The notes under the pieces are model-generated. The model had not been told where the DNA came from, did not search any database, and saw only the letters and a program-made list of their open reading frames with translations. Both the position numbers and the translations under genes were made by a program. Positions 25,410 to 38,604 of a stretch of DNA of 64,000 bases are shown here, piece by piece (the stretch's first letter is position 1; every line of letters begins with the position of its first letter). Source of the stretch: Rotaria socialis (lineage: Eukaryota; Rotifera; Eurotatoria; Philodinida; Philodinidae); assembly GCA_905331475.1 (NCBI GenBank), contig CAJNYU010001855.1, forward strand, positions 56,402-120,401, given 5' to 3'.

Positions 25410-28400
25410 GCATCAACAACAAGAAGTATCCTTCACTATTATTACTCGTTTCTATAAAAAAATGTTGCGAAAAATTCATCTCATTTTTTTATAGACAATG
25501 ATGCCATCAATCTATCCGCGGCAAGCAGCATCAAATTCACTTCACATGATAACGCAAACAATTCCATCGAGAAGATCATCAAATAGCATAACAAATTATC
25601 AACAACAAATTGATGTACAACAGAGCCCTGGACTTTCTCTTAGGTATCATTTCTTTTTCGTTTTTGTTTGAATAAAAGCAAAATTCATTTGTTTTTTTTT
25701 ATAGAACACGTGCATTAAGTGCTGGAACTAAAAAAATATCAGCTATAACACCAATTAATCAGACTAGCAATTGTGTGCGTGATTCAATTGTTCGTCGTAT
25801 GTATTCATTCTAAAATTCTTGCCTTGAAATTTTTTAATTGATATAGCTAATGCTTGGACTGTTACCGGCATTTCAAACTCTGGCCGAACTATTATTAATG
25901 GAAGTTTCAGTGGGGAATTAGATTTACAAAATCAAGACAATAGTGAAATAACAAATCGTGTTTGTCAACTTGAAAAAGAAGTAAAAGGGCGAGACACAGA
26001 AATTCGAGACTTGACAGAAAGAGTAAGAAATTCGTATTTTGAATATTTGTCTTCGTTCATTAGTTTTCCTTAAATAGCTTCGTAGCTTAGAACCATTGAG
26101 TTCAACATTCAAAAGTGAAGTTCAAACATTAAGAGCCGAATTAGATAAAGTAAAACGGGAAAAACAATCTGCTTCTGGACTTATTTCAAGTCTTCAACGT
26201 GATCTTCATTCAAAAGTATAATGGAAATATCCTATTCAGAGTTTTGCTTTATTTTTTTTTCTGTATAGGAATCTAATTTAGCGAAGTTAACTCGTGAAAT
26301 TGATGGTTTAAAAATTGATGGCCGTGATAAAGATCTTCGATTACAATCACTACAATCAAAGGTAAGGTATAAGATGACAAAAAAACACAGAGTTTTTTTC
26401 ATAGCTCCTTTTGTTTTCCTTCACTCATCTGTTATTTTTTATAAGCGAATGTCAGAAGAATATTTGAAAACTTGACAAATATTTTCCTTAGATAAAATTG
26501 GAAATCATCATTTGTTTTAATAAGTCTTTTCATTGAAAATAATTGCTAATCGTTTATTTTTAGTTCAATCTTCTTCGAGATCGTAGCCGTACGGAAGACG
26601 ACCGACATAACAAAGAAAAAGAACTTGTAAATCTACGTAATATAAACTTCTTCTTCGCTTTCGTCGTGTTTTCATCTTTCTATCACTATTTCTGTTATAA
26701 ACTAAGTGATTATGCATTTTAAAAATTTAATAATTATTTTTTTAAACTAGAAAATCAAATCAGCTGAACAACAAGTAAATGAATTAAATGAAAATATCAA
26801 TCGACTGAAATCTCAACTACTCGATGCAGAAAAACAATTATTAAGAGTTAATCTAAATGAACAAAAATTAAAACAAGAATGTGAACATACGCGTGGACAA
26901 CTTGCAGCAATTCAACGAAGCGAAGCAACAATCAAAGCGGATCTTGCTGATGCACAACGAAAAGTAAAGATAAATAAATTACATGATGTACCTTAAGTTT
27001 TCAAGAATATCAGAAATAAGCAATTTTCTAAATGTGTAAGAATTACTCAGAATAATAATGTTACATAAGCAAAATAGAAAATATTATTGTTACTACTTAT
27101 TTAGAAAATAAACTTTCCTAGTTTTTTCCTCACGAACTGGTACCTATTTACTGAGTCAGATTGTTTTGTTAGTAAGCATCAAGAAAATAGTCTGCTTTAT
27201 GTACTCTTATAGAAAAAATTCTACTAATATCAAGTGAAATCAAAGTGAAATTCTTTACGCTTTTTTTGGAAACTGTTTCAATAATCTAATTGTATAATTT
27301 AATCGATCTATCACAAGATTTTACAGAAAAATATATTGATAGATAGTTTAATCTAATAATCATTCATATGGTATTTTCTTGTATGATAAAAAATGCAAAA
27401 GATAGAGTAAAGCAAGTCTGAGTATGTTTAAAGAGAAAAGACGATTATTGATCTGAGCTTTTCAATCAAAATGTTGACAAAAACAAACTTTATATAAGAA
27501 ATATAGAAGATAAAATCTTCTAAAACATGTAAATCACATTTACTTGCCGAGACAGAATTTCAGATTTTATTTAATTTATACTAATATTTAATATTATCTA
27601 TTCAATATCTTTTTCCTCAGCATAATCAATTATGTGCGAATATTTGGCGCTGTTTTGCTGCTGATGACGATAATGATGAATATGATGAAGATCAACATAA
27701 TATTATTGAACAAATTGAACAACTTCGACAGCAATTAAATGAATCTCGAAATGAATTGGAACATCATCGTGAAACATATTCATCGTCGAATGAACAACAA
27801 AAAACTTCATTTGAAAAACTTATTGACATATTTGTAAGTTTGACTACTGTTCTAAATAAGCCAATATAATGAATACATAATGAATAGACAAATGCAATGC
27901 AAGAACAAACAACAGAACGTATTCTATTACATGCTAGACAACAAATGATTGAATTTGAAGAAGCCGATGCTGAAAGCTTTGTTGGAATGTTTAGACAAAC
28001 AGGAATCAATGCACTTAATTGTCATGTTAAACTTATTTCAGAATTGAACAAGTTAGTTCCTAAACAAAATGATCAAGAACATGATTTATGTAAATTTTTT
28101 ATACTATTTGTTTTTCATTCAATGATTTCCAATTACATTTTGTTTTATTTCGAATAGCTACAAATGACATTCTTGCTTTAATTCGTCGTCAATATGAAGA
28201 ATTTGAGCGTGAAAAACAAAATCTATCATTTGAACAAACATCTCGGGAACGAACATTACGTTCTGAACTGGAACAAATTACAAACGAAAAAGAGTATGAA
28301 AAATTTGAGAAAAAAAACAGATTGACAAAAGAATGCTCGAATTTTAGTACAATTTGGCAACAACGGTTTAATGAAGAATGTAATCGTCTTCGTGAAAAAA

Positions 28401-31400
28401 CAGCTCAATTGCAAAGAGAATATGATGAACAGTCAAGTTCATTGTCTGATCGTCTAGAAGAAGCAGAAACACAAAATAGAGACTATCTACAGGTATTTTT
28501 AAAAATCACTCTAACAATGAAATTTATTTTATTTTTATAGAAACTAAATATACTTGAAACAGAATCAAGGGAAAAAATCGACGAATTAACAACGAAATTA
28601 GAAGAATATCAACTACAATTAACTGAAAACGTAGATTCATAGGTTTTTCGTCATTTTAAAAATTCCTATATATTATTTAGAACGAACGACAAAATCAATT
28701 AACAAATATAAATGAAAGACAAAAAGAAGAATTAATTCAATTAGAAAAAGAAAGAGATGCAACTATTGAGGATTTGAAGTAATTAGATTTGATAAAAAAG
28801 AAACTATTTTTTGATTTTTGTATTTTTTATATGAAATGTGAAGTCGTCAAGTTGAAGCTTATAAAGATCAAGTACGACAATTTTCAATAACAATTATACA
28901 GTTAGAGAAAAGTCTTGGAGACGAACAAGAAAAACGTATTAAACTACAAGTTGATCTTGATAATCTTAATAAAAATGATCAAGGTATTTCACATACGAAT
29001 TGACATTAGAAACATTTTTCATTCTAACGACTACAAGAATAATTCTACAATAGTTTTTTTCTCATGGCGTCAATCGACAGAATATAGTTTGAATACTTTC
29101 TATAAGAGATAAAAAAATTTCCGAAAGAAAATATCAAGAAAATCTTGAGGTATTCGAACCGTAATCTCAGAATAAGTGACTCGAAAATTCTAATAAAAAA
29201 GTCATTAGGCGATGTTTTATGTTTTGAAAAAAAGATTTTTGACATGTACCCTCTTTTTAAGATTCATGAAACATCCTTTGATTTATTTCGAGCTATGATC
29301 GATCAAATCACAATAAAAACCTATGTTTCTTGCCTTTCATTTTTATCTGAGCTACTAGTACATGTTTCGTCGGTTGTCTACATTATTTTCCCAATTTCAA
29401 TCTTGCAGTCCGAACATACACGCATACTGTTTTATTTTTCATTAAAAATATTTCGAACTTTCAAGACTTCAAATCTCGTAAAAGTTTTCATAGAAATTTC
29501 TCCAACATATTTAAAAACATATCGACTTATACTAGGTCTACACTGTTTACATATTACGTAGTTTTTTGCAAGTGACCGCGAACTTTTTGTTCAACCTAGT
29601 AAAACAAACTTTTATCTCAATCGAATGTATCATCTGAACGACAGTAGCTAAAAATTGAGACTATTCAAAATTAATATCTCACAGACGTCAACACCTAAAA
29701 GCTTCGTATGAACGATAGAACTTTGCTAGAAACATAATATATATATATTTATGACAGTTTCTACATGAGCTATTGATTTTTTTCTTAAGAAATTCTGCAA
29801 AGAGACGATAATACTATTTAAAAAAAGGCAATCGTTTAATTTTTTAAATTGATCATAATGCTACCTTTTTCTGTAATGCAAAAATGTCTATTCAATGGAT
29901 AGGAAGTTTTATCACAGTTTCACATAAATTAAATGAATATTTTGGTTTCATTTCATTTTCTTAGGTAGACTGTCAACATCATCATCATCTCCACCGCCAG
30001 TAGCAATGGAAACAGTTGTTCCAGTTCTCACTGCACCTGTGGCTGATCTCAGGTAGGCTGATAGTTATCACCGATTTCTCACTTTTGTTTTGTACTGTAG
30101 TCAGGAATTATTTGCTTATAAATCGCGTGTACAAGAACAAGAGCAAATAATCATTTCGTTACGACGAGATTTAGCTGGAATGACAGCTCGTTTATCTGAT
30201 GTTCAAGGTGAATTAAGTGAAAAACAGAAGCAAGCTTTGGAAAAAAGTGAATTAACAATACGTGAACAAACTAAAGAATTAAATGATACAAGACTAAAAC
30301 TATCGAAATTAAGTGATATTGTTGATAAGCAATCAACACAAATTGAAAGTTTACAATCAGATTTATCGTAAGACTTTTATTTCGTTTGATAAAAGAACTT
30401 TTGCTTTTACATTTTTCATTTATTGCATAGAAAATCTAAAATATTAGTAGACCAATATCAATTACTAGTTGATCAACGTCAAGCTGACATTGATCGTCTA
30501 GCGAAATCTCTTCAAGAAAAAGATCTAATTGTTGAACAAGTTGAACGAACAAATCATGATGAAGTAAATATTTTTTGAATTTTCTCTTATTTATTTTTTG
30601 TTTTTCTTCAAATTTTAAGGGGCGTATAACACATGAATTAGTTTCTATTGGTGCTCAATGCAAAGGCGAAAGACACGAACAAACAATTGGGCGACAACGT
30701 GAAGCACTAAATGAACTACGAGCACGAATTAAATCTTTAGAGCAATTAAGACCAGTTAATCCATCCTATGAAAAAGTTTTACAACAAGTTGTTTTACTTA
30801 AGCGTGAATTAGCAGAGTTACGAGCACGGCAAGCTTTACCAAATGATATGCCAGATTTAAGAACAACACCAGCACCAATTTCTGCTCATCAACAATCACA
30901 AAGACAATCAACAACAACAGCAACAACAACAATGCGACAATCACCATCCACAACAATTCACTCCGATAGCATAAATGAAGCACAAAAAGTTGTTGAAGAA
31001 AGAGCAGCACATGCAGAAACAATGAATTCATTACAATCGTGTGACGAATTAGTAAGTTCAAATATTTTATTGAAAGAATTTCGTTTTCAGATTTTTCCTA
31101 AGAAAGTTACGTTTTTTTCTAAACTTAGAATTAAATAAAGCACACAACACATTTGAGACTATTTGACTTTGATATTATATTCTAAAATAGTAAGCTTGAT
31201 TCAAGCTCATTCTTTTGAGATACGAAAAAAAACACAAATCGATTCGATCATTATTTGACAGATTGTATCATCTCTTCAAAGTATAGTAATCACTTGATAC
31301 AAACATCTTGTGATAATATGTTCTCAAACGACATTAAAAAATACTATCCTTAAATCTTAATAATTCTCTCAATTAACTATTTTTCTAGCATAATGCGTTT

Positions 31401-32967
31401 ACAAGAAAATTAATGAATCTACTTGATATCGACGATGATGGTCTAGCAAACATAGCTCCATTAGCTACTCTACCAGCAACTGATCGTTATGTTGCTTTAC
31501 AACAACGACAACGTACGAATGAAATATTAATGCAAAAAGTTGAAGTAAGCACTTATGTTTTGATTTTGGGATGATTATTAGATAAATAATTTATCATTTA
31601 TAATTTCAGATGATTCGCGAACGTTTAACACGAAAAGAAGAACTGCTACGTGATTATGAAAAAGATTTAGGCAAATTACGTCAAGCAGAAATTTTATTAC
31701 GTGAAAAAGACATTTTGTTACAAGACCTTGAAGTAATTGAAATTGAAATTGAAATTGAAATTGAAATAAAAAAAAATTCTTTTTTTTAGACGGATAAACG
31801 AACAAAAGATGACGAAGCATTTTATCTTCGAAATACTCTTAAAGAAACTCAAGATAATTTAAATCAAGAAAAACGTGTCAATTCATCTGTGAAACTCGGC
31901 CGAGTATGTTTGTTTTCTTAGATTTTCTCATTCTTCTTTTTTTGCGACCCATAACTGTTTTTTTATGATGGTGATTATAACTGTAAATTGAGGTTTCTGC
32001 CATTTCTCTACTTCGAACTAGATCGTAGCAACCATGATTAAAAAGCAATAAATGCGTTTTTCATATCAAAGAAAACATTCACAATGGAAGTTCAAGTGTT
32101 CTAGAGCACTTCAACATATTCTGCAAAAGTCGAATGATACAAATAAGATTTTTTTAAATATTTTTAATGATTAATTTTGTATGTTTTTGAAAATGAAAAA
32201 TTATATAAAAAGATGCCAAAATAATTTATAGTGATCAATTCATTTATCACAGTAGTCGTAAAATCAGCTTAACCAAAATCATTAGTTCTGAGTTTGTTAA
32301 GATAGTATGTAGTAGAGCTACAAAACTTCATGTAGATTTGATGAATCAGTACAACAGACTTCTTTTACCAATTAAATCAGTGATTAGAATAATAAGTATG
32401 CTCGATTAAATGATTAGTGAATAGTAATAATATATATGTATAAAATAAATAGCTAGTGAGAAAAGATTCAACTCGAGATCTGGAAACAAAGAATATAGAT
32501 AATTCTGTGACGATTGATTATTGTTGAAAATATATGTAGTCAACGACAGTTGTTTTATTTTACTTATTTCATATGTACTATAATAAGACATGTAAATTCA
32601 ACATTTTAGCATCGAAAAAAGTTGCACTTGTAAACTTTTCTTTTTCACTTACCTAGAATATCGATCAATCTCAATCAAACGAATTAATTCGTCGTAGTGG
32701 TGGATCAACAGCAACACTTCATCATCATTGTCCACCTGATACAACATCAAAGGTTCAAACAATAAAACGAGATTTGAATCAAAAAGTATCTCGAAAAAAT
32801 TATGAGATAAAAACATTGAAACAAGTTTGTCTCAATATTAAAAACGTTTTCGTGATAAAAAAAAACATCTGATTTCTATGTTTATTTGTTAGGAATTAAA
32901 TGAAGCATTAGATACAATATCGGAACAGTCACATAAAGTTAAATTACTTGAATTACAATCTAAGTAG
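25013..32967 (+). CDS. FHAD1: FHAD1-like protein: forkhead-associated domain plus long coiled coil
   Basis: About 24 exons. The first, 25013-25111, encodes MKGYLYSQDGAYAFPLG...TTIGRENCDISI; the second, 25180-25425, starts SPHVDNQHALIEYDDEQRCF and contains DLNSSTGTYVHE. Together they form an FHA phosphothreonine-binding domain at the extreme N-terminus with the Gly-Arg, Ser/His and N-x-x-S-x-N/T-G landmarks. Length, spacing and the following LADGDFLRFGFNGLPLEF agree with FHAD1. A His/Gln repeat follows, then roughly 1,100 residues of coiled coil with a Ser/Thr/Gln-rich break around 30830-30970. The last codons are LLELQSK and TAG at 32965-32967. The total is near 1,250 residues, slightly shorter than vertebrate FHAD1, which is little studied. 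One intron (31737-31767) carries an ATTGAA hexamer repeat; another (about 28985-29964) is nearly 1 kb. Confidence 0.85.
31733..31768 (+). repeat. (ATTGAA)n hexamer tandem repeat in an FHAD1 intron
   Basis: About five to six copies of a 6-bp unit, beginning next to the GTAATTG donor of the intron after the exon ending KDILLQDLE. It makes up much of this very short intron. Confidence 0.7.
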
Positions 32968-33224
32968 AGATAGAAATCAAGTTGTTTTACTCTTGCTAAA
33001 TATAAATTTATCGTTTTAGAACATAACGATAAATAATTGTGATACAATTGTTTAAACATCAAATCATTCGTGATATTCAATGAAAATTTTTGTTTTCTTC
33101 AATTTTTATTTATATTTCTCTGTGTGCGTGTGTGCGTGTGTATCTTATAGAAACAATAAATGAACAAAAACAAAGAAAACATAAATATTCATTAAAGAGA
33201 GAAAAACAAAACGTTTGTTAAATT

Positions 33225-36016
33225 TTATCTTAAACGTCCACTAAAACGATGGTGTTTAAAAGGAAATTTTCTATCATGCTCTTTAATTGATTGCATTATT
33301 AAATTGACAGCATGGTTAACATCAACTCGAGGTCCAATCACTTTAACTGAACATGTATCAATTGATGAGCCAGCTACTGTATGAATACGGACTGTTCGAC
33401 ATTGTGAACGAATCTGTGCGATACGTACACCATGAGGACCAAGTAAAGCACCAAACTGACCATGATTAATCCAGAATTCTCGTATGATTGAAGTTTCACC
33501 AATTTTAACTACTGAAAATTCATGATCCGTATCAGCTTCAACTGAGCCATTCCAAGCATCGAACGCTGAATAACGGCGAATACCTTCATTTTCTTCTACT
33601 TCGTCAAATTTTTCATTTTGGTCATAATATTGATTATGTTGTTCATTGGAACGTGTAATAGATTCAGATGAAGGAAAACCACCATATTCATGAACAAGTG
33701 AAGCATCGTAATTGCTAAAACATTATTAAACAAAATAATTTTCGTTTAGTATTATTTGTTTTTTTTCTCAATAAAATAGAAATTAGAAGATCAAATCATA
33801 ACACTTAGTTTTTTCCTATTATAATTTTACATAAAAATTTCTTTTTATTTTTTGATAGAAAAATTTAGAAAACAATATAATCTCTATCCAATATCTAGCT
33901 CGAGATTTTTTAAATGTTAATGTATACGTTTTTGAATTATTTTCTCACTACATCTTATGATGAAAAGTAATCATGTTTAACATAGCTTTTTCTCTTGAAA
34001 TTCTTGTCATCAACTAGATTCCAATTAATAATTGAACAGTTTATATTAGTTTGTATTCATGAATCTCGTCAACTGAGTGGCCAACGTTTGAATAAATAAT
34101 CTATTGATCAGTTTCTCAGCAAAATTAATGTTTCTTAATGGTGACTTTATGTTGTGTTGCATAAGCAGGTCAAGAAAACTATTGTCACTAATTTTCGCTT
34201 CACTGCCTATGAAAAAATTTTATTTTGTGCAGACCTCGTTACACAATTGTTGAATATTTGAATGGGAACTACTTCATTTCAACTATCTATGCGGATAAAG
34301 TTTTAAGTCAACATTTTTGAAAATATTATTTTGTTAGAAAACTCAGGTTCTTCATCAGTTACCTATTAAAAAATATGATTTTACAAGATCAATGGATTGT
34401 AATTAATATATGCTTTTTGATTACTTAGCTAAATATAGTTTTATACACTAAAAGGTTGCATCGTCAATCGTTTAATGTATAGTGCGGTTTGAAGAATAAT
34501 AATAATACTAAATCTCGTCTCACCATCTAAGTTACCTAAGTTTTAGAATACTTTTTTCTATTTCATAAATAATATCATCATGATATTATTATGTATAAAA
34601 AAAACGAGCTTATCAATGATAGTCGCAATTAAATCTATAGAACAAAATTATAAAATCCAAATCTTTCTCAATTTCAAAAATTCTAACTATTCATATTACA
34701 GTTCTGCATGAAAACAAATGTCATATTCAGAATCGAGAGGAAAATCTTCCTCGATGCACATCGTAGATGCTTAAAATAAATTTTCATTCAGTTTTTTTTT
34801 ATTTCTAGATACGATATCTGTTTCATTTGAAACTGAAACAACGAGTAATAATCGATATTTATACTATTTTGTCATAATTGTCGAGATGAATCTTATTTCA
34901 AATTGCGAACAAGTAGCATCTAACAAACAGTTCAGCTTTTGATTAGATTTTCTCAATAAAATGAAATAAAATTTAGATTCTATTTACATTTCATCATAAA
35001 GTATAATTTCATCTCCTTCATATGTATGTTGATTAATATTAATAAATATTTCTTGAAGACAAGAAAGTATTTTTTCAGGTGATAAACTTTGTATGAGAAG
35101 AACACGTTCAGTTGAATGTGGTGCACATGTTGGATGAATAGTTAAGTTATGTAAAGAATATTTTTCACGTAAAACTTTCGATCGATCTCCTAGTTTTCCA
35201 AGTATCAATGGAGCATAAGATTGATGAAGAAGAACTCGCAATTCACATTGATTTAATGATGCTGAATATACAGTGGAAAGTATTTGTTCAATAACATCTA
35301 AACGATGAGGACCTAAATAAAAGAGTTAAAATGAAAAAGATGAAATAAAAGAGATTCTTGTTTTGGGCTTTACCATTAATAGTTAAAATTCTTTCAGGTG
35401 TTGTTTTATTAATATCATTTTTCATCTCAACAAACTGTTGAATAAGTGATAAATTTTCAATTTTATTTATTGTATCTTTATGTACTAGAATTCGACAAAT
35501 AAAATCTTTTTTATTACTTTTTTCATTTATATTATTTTGAATATCATGTTCGTCAATTAAAACTTCTGATTCATCGTTATTAAAATTTTTATTTGATTTA
35601 AATTTTCCTTCAATTTTAACTTTTGTTGTATCAAGTTGATATGATAAACATTTTAAAATACAAATTTCTTGTCCAATAGTCAACAGTTTATTTCCATCAA
35701 GATTATTTTCATTTTCGTTATATAATATTTTAATCATTAACTGTTGAAATAATTTTAATTGTTCAAATGATTGTTTTAAATCGTTTAAACATGATTTATA
35801 TAAATCATCAATTTTTTCAAACATTTTCGATGACCATAGATCAAGTTCAGATGCTTGTGTTAAATTTTGTCTATATTGAGTTGCTTGAAGGTCATTCAAT
35901 GTATGAAAATAGGTTTGTGCTTGTTCTAATAATAAATTAATACGAATTTCATTGTTTATTAATGAAGTTTTATCAGGGATTAATACACGAGTTTGAAAAT
36001 GATTGGCTGTTGCCAT
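33225..36016 (-). CDS. hnRNP K-like KH-domain protein, paralogue B
   Basis: Exons 35374-36016, 34988-35312 and 33225-33714 join in phase to give 485 residues. The N-terminal 150 residues are helical and Gln/Leu-rich. A degenerate KH1 (FICRILVHKD... then TPERILTINGPHRLDVIEQI) is followed by KH2 (CELRVLLHQSYAPLILGKLG, with APHSTERVLLIQSLSPEKIL), close to the hnRNP K KH2 pattern. A Tyr/Glu-rich linker then leads to KH3 with the loop GALLGPHGVRIAQIR. KH2 has GKLG at the loop position and KH3 has GPHG, whereas KH1 has no GXXG. Expected to bind single-stranded nucleic acid. It is paralogous to the 16.6-18.3 kb gene, with the same domain order, and the last intron falls between KH2 and KH3 in both. 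The genes are well diverged. This one has a 1.27-kb second intron. It converges on the FHAD1 homologue with 257 bp between stop codons. Confidence 0.8.
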
Positions 36017-38604
36017 TAACTTTATCTAGGCAAATGAAAGACACAAAAACACCCTTCTGAAATGAAAAATGTCAGTCAAAGCAAGAGTAGCAGAAAGAAA
36101 GAAAAAACAAAAATGACGAAGAAAAAAACACGAGATTGTATCATGCACAACTATATCTAAAATACAAATAAAAAAATAAATTTATGAATTATGATTTTAT
36201 CGAAACAAAAATTGGTTGGGAAATTTTATACCAGAGAGTAAAATCTCAACATTCAAAAATGATTTTTGTTGATTATAGTACTGAATGGCTGCGAAATTTA
36301 ATTTCTCCATGTACTCAACTTGTACAATGATTACCATACATTAACATCAATTTTCAATTATGTTTTTCATTTCTTTGCACACAGTCTTTATTAATCAATT
36401 TAGTTTCTAATAAGTTTCAATTATTATTTATGTTTTATTTACATTCATGTAACTATTTATCTTGAAGAATATTTAATGGTATAAAATAACCAATACCGAA
36501 TTGCTTGTTCATTTTTTTAAAATTATTTATCAACTATATTACCAATACGTAAAATTTAATTAAATATGGACATATGTGACAAAATGCTATTTATTTTCGA
36601 AGTGAATACGCTGTGCTGTAATCTAAAACTAAAAAATCTTATTATTGAGTTTTTAATAATGAATATGTTGGTGAGCGACTTATTATAGACGATTGTTAAT
36701 TATGTGTCGATATCCAAAATGAGAGAGAGACTTCTTTGATTGTAAAATAATCATTCTCGATCATCTGCTATCGAAATAAAAACGATGACTAATTAAAACA
36801 GATTATCGATTCATATATTTATGCTCAATTGACAAACATTTAGTGGATAAATATTTTTTTTGAATTTGATGTTTTATTAATATAATATAATCAAAAATTT
36901 CCTATGCATTTTAGTTTTTTTATTCAATGCAAAAAAATGATTATTATTATGCGCTGAAAAATATAGAAAGAAACGATTGATTTCGATATGCGTATTTGCG
37001 AATAAATAAAACTCAATTGACTAGTCAATATAATACGACAGTAAACTTAAATCATCAACACGTCGAATGTAGAAAAAATTTCAAGTTAATGTTTATATAT
37101 ACGCATACACATTCGATACAGCCATAGAATAATACACGGAGGAATAGAGGTTTGAAAAGAGAAAGAGAAAGAGAATAAACGAACGCAAAATAAAAATAAA
37201 TAAATCAAGAGCTTGTATGTCTGAAGAAGAAGATGAAGAATAAAAACGACGAATGATACTATGGCTCGCTTTTGATATAAGAACGAAATACATGAATCTT
37301 GTATCATAATATTCTGATTTTGACTTACTTATTAATGATCAATTGCGACAATGCAAAATAAAAGCTTCTGTCCGTATTCTAAAGCTAACAATCATTTTCA
37401 TCTCAAAAGATTTTTGTTGAAAATAAAATTCTCTACAAAACTCACCATTGATGTATCTAAAAAGAAATATATATTTTGCCAATAGATTATCACTGAAATC
37501 CCTATTGAATTAATTATTTCGGTTCTCCAAGATTTCATTAGCTTTAAGAAGTTAAGTTGGTCAAATCTTCAATTTGTACAAAAAAATAAAAAAGAATAGA
37601 TTATCATTAGATTGTGAACAAGAGATTAATAATGAATTCACATATATCTGTACAAGTTTACCAAGAGTGCACATGTTAGTATTAGCAGACAGCAAGAAAA
37701 ACAAGACTGGCTATTAAAAACAGAAAGCGTCAGTTGATAATTATCATTCTAGCATAGAGTTGAACTTCGAAAAGTCCAATTACAGCAAATATTTTCTATC
37801 AAAAAACAGTGCAATGGAGAATTATACTCATGCGTTGTCATACTTAACAATTGATCGAGTTTCACTGAAGATACAAGTCTAAGGACTGAAATTCAACTGT
37901 CAACCGCTAATCGTTGGTATTGATATTTTGTGGAGCTAATTGAGATCGAACAGAAATTCATGTTAAAGTTTTGAATAAAAAACTGATGATGTTGAAATAT
38001 GAAACTCGGTAAAACAATTCGAATGAAAATTAAACGATTGCTCAATCTTTAGATCATCGAAGCAGGAAATATGTTTTTGATTTGCGTACGAAGAAAATAA
38101 AACTAAGCGCGAATGAATCCTATAGAATATGTCGCATTGTAATAAATATATTACGAAGAAAAACATTGACTGTAAATAACAAGTAAACAATGGAAAAACA
38201 ATAAATAATTTATCTTGAGGCTGACTTAAACAAAAAAAAATCTATACATTTGAACTAATGTCAACTTGGAAAATTTCAAGTCAGCGTATGATATACAGTT
38301 TGTAAACTCACTAGAGAATGAAAATCATGGTAAGTTTTAAGATGATAGTCTCTACATAGTTCTCCTTTTGTTCTCGTTGTCTATCGAAACTCGCTAAGTC
38401 ATAGTCGATACATAATCTGCAAATTTTGTAAAAACAAATGTAAAATTCATCAAGCAATTAATTAATTAGTTAAAATGATAATCGAGTATTCGATAAATCA
38501 ATGAAAACTTATCCTAATATGAAAATTTCCTCTGAAAACAAAACGAAAGGATTTTTATTTCAGCTGTTTATTCTTCGAGTTAATCTAGTTTTAATATTAA
38601 TTGT
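36017..38604. other. intergenic, no supported gene
   Basis: About 2.6 kb of AT-rich sequence between hnRNP K-like gene B and the TRIM-NHL gene, including a GAGAAA-type purine run near 37157-37175. The overlapping frames at 37086-37307 read through that low-complexity DNA. I see no gene. Confidence 0.5.

Noticed and set aside
29145-29561. 138-codon plus-strand frame
   Set aside because: It lies wholly inside a long FHAD1 intron with good borders. Hydrophobic, AT-driven composition and no domain.
37086-37307. Two overlapping minus-strand Phe/Leu/Ser-rich frames
   Set aside because: They read through a GAGAAA purine repeat and overlap in two frames, as expected of low-complexity DNA.
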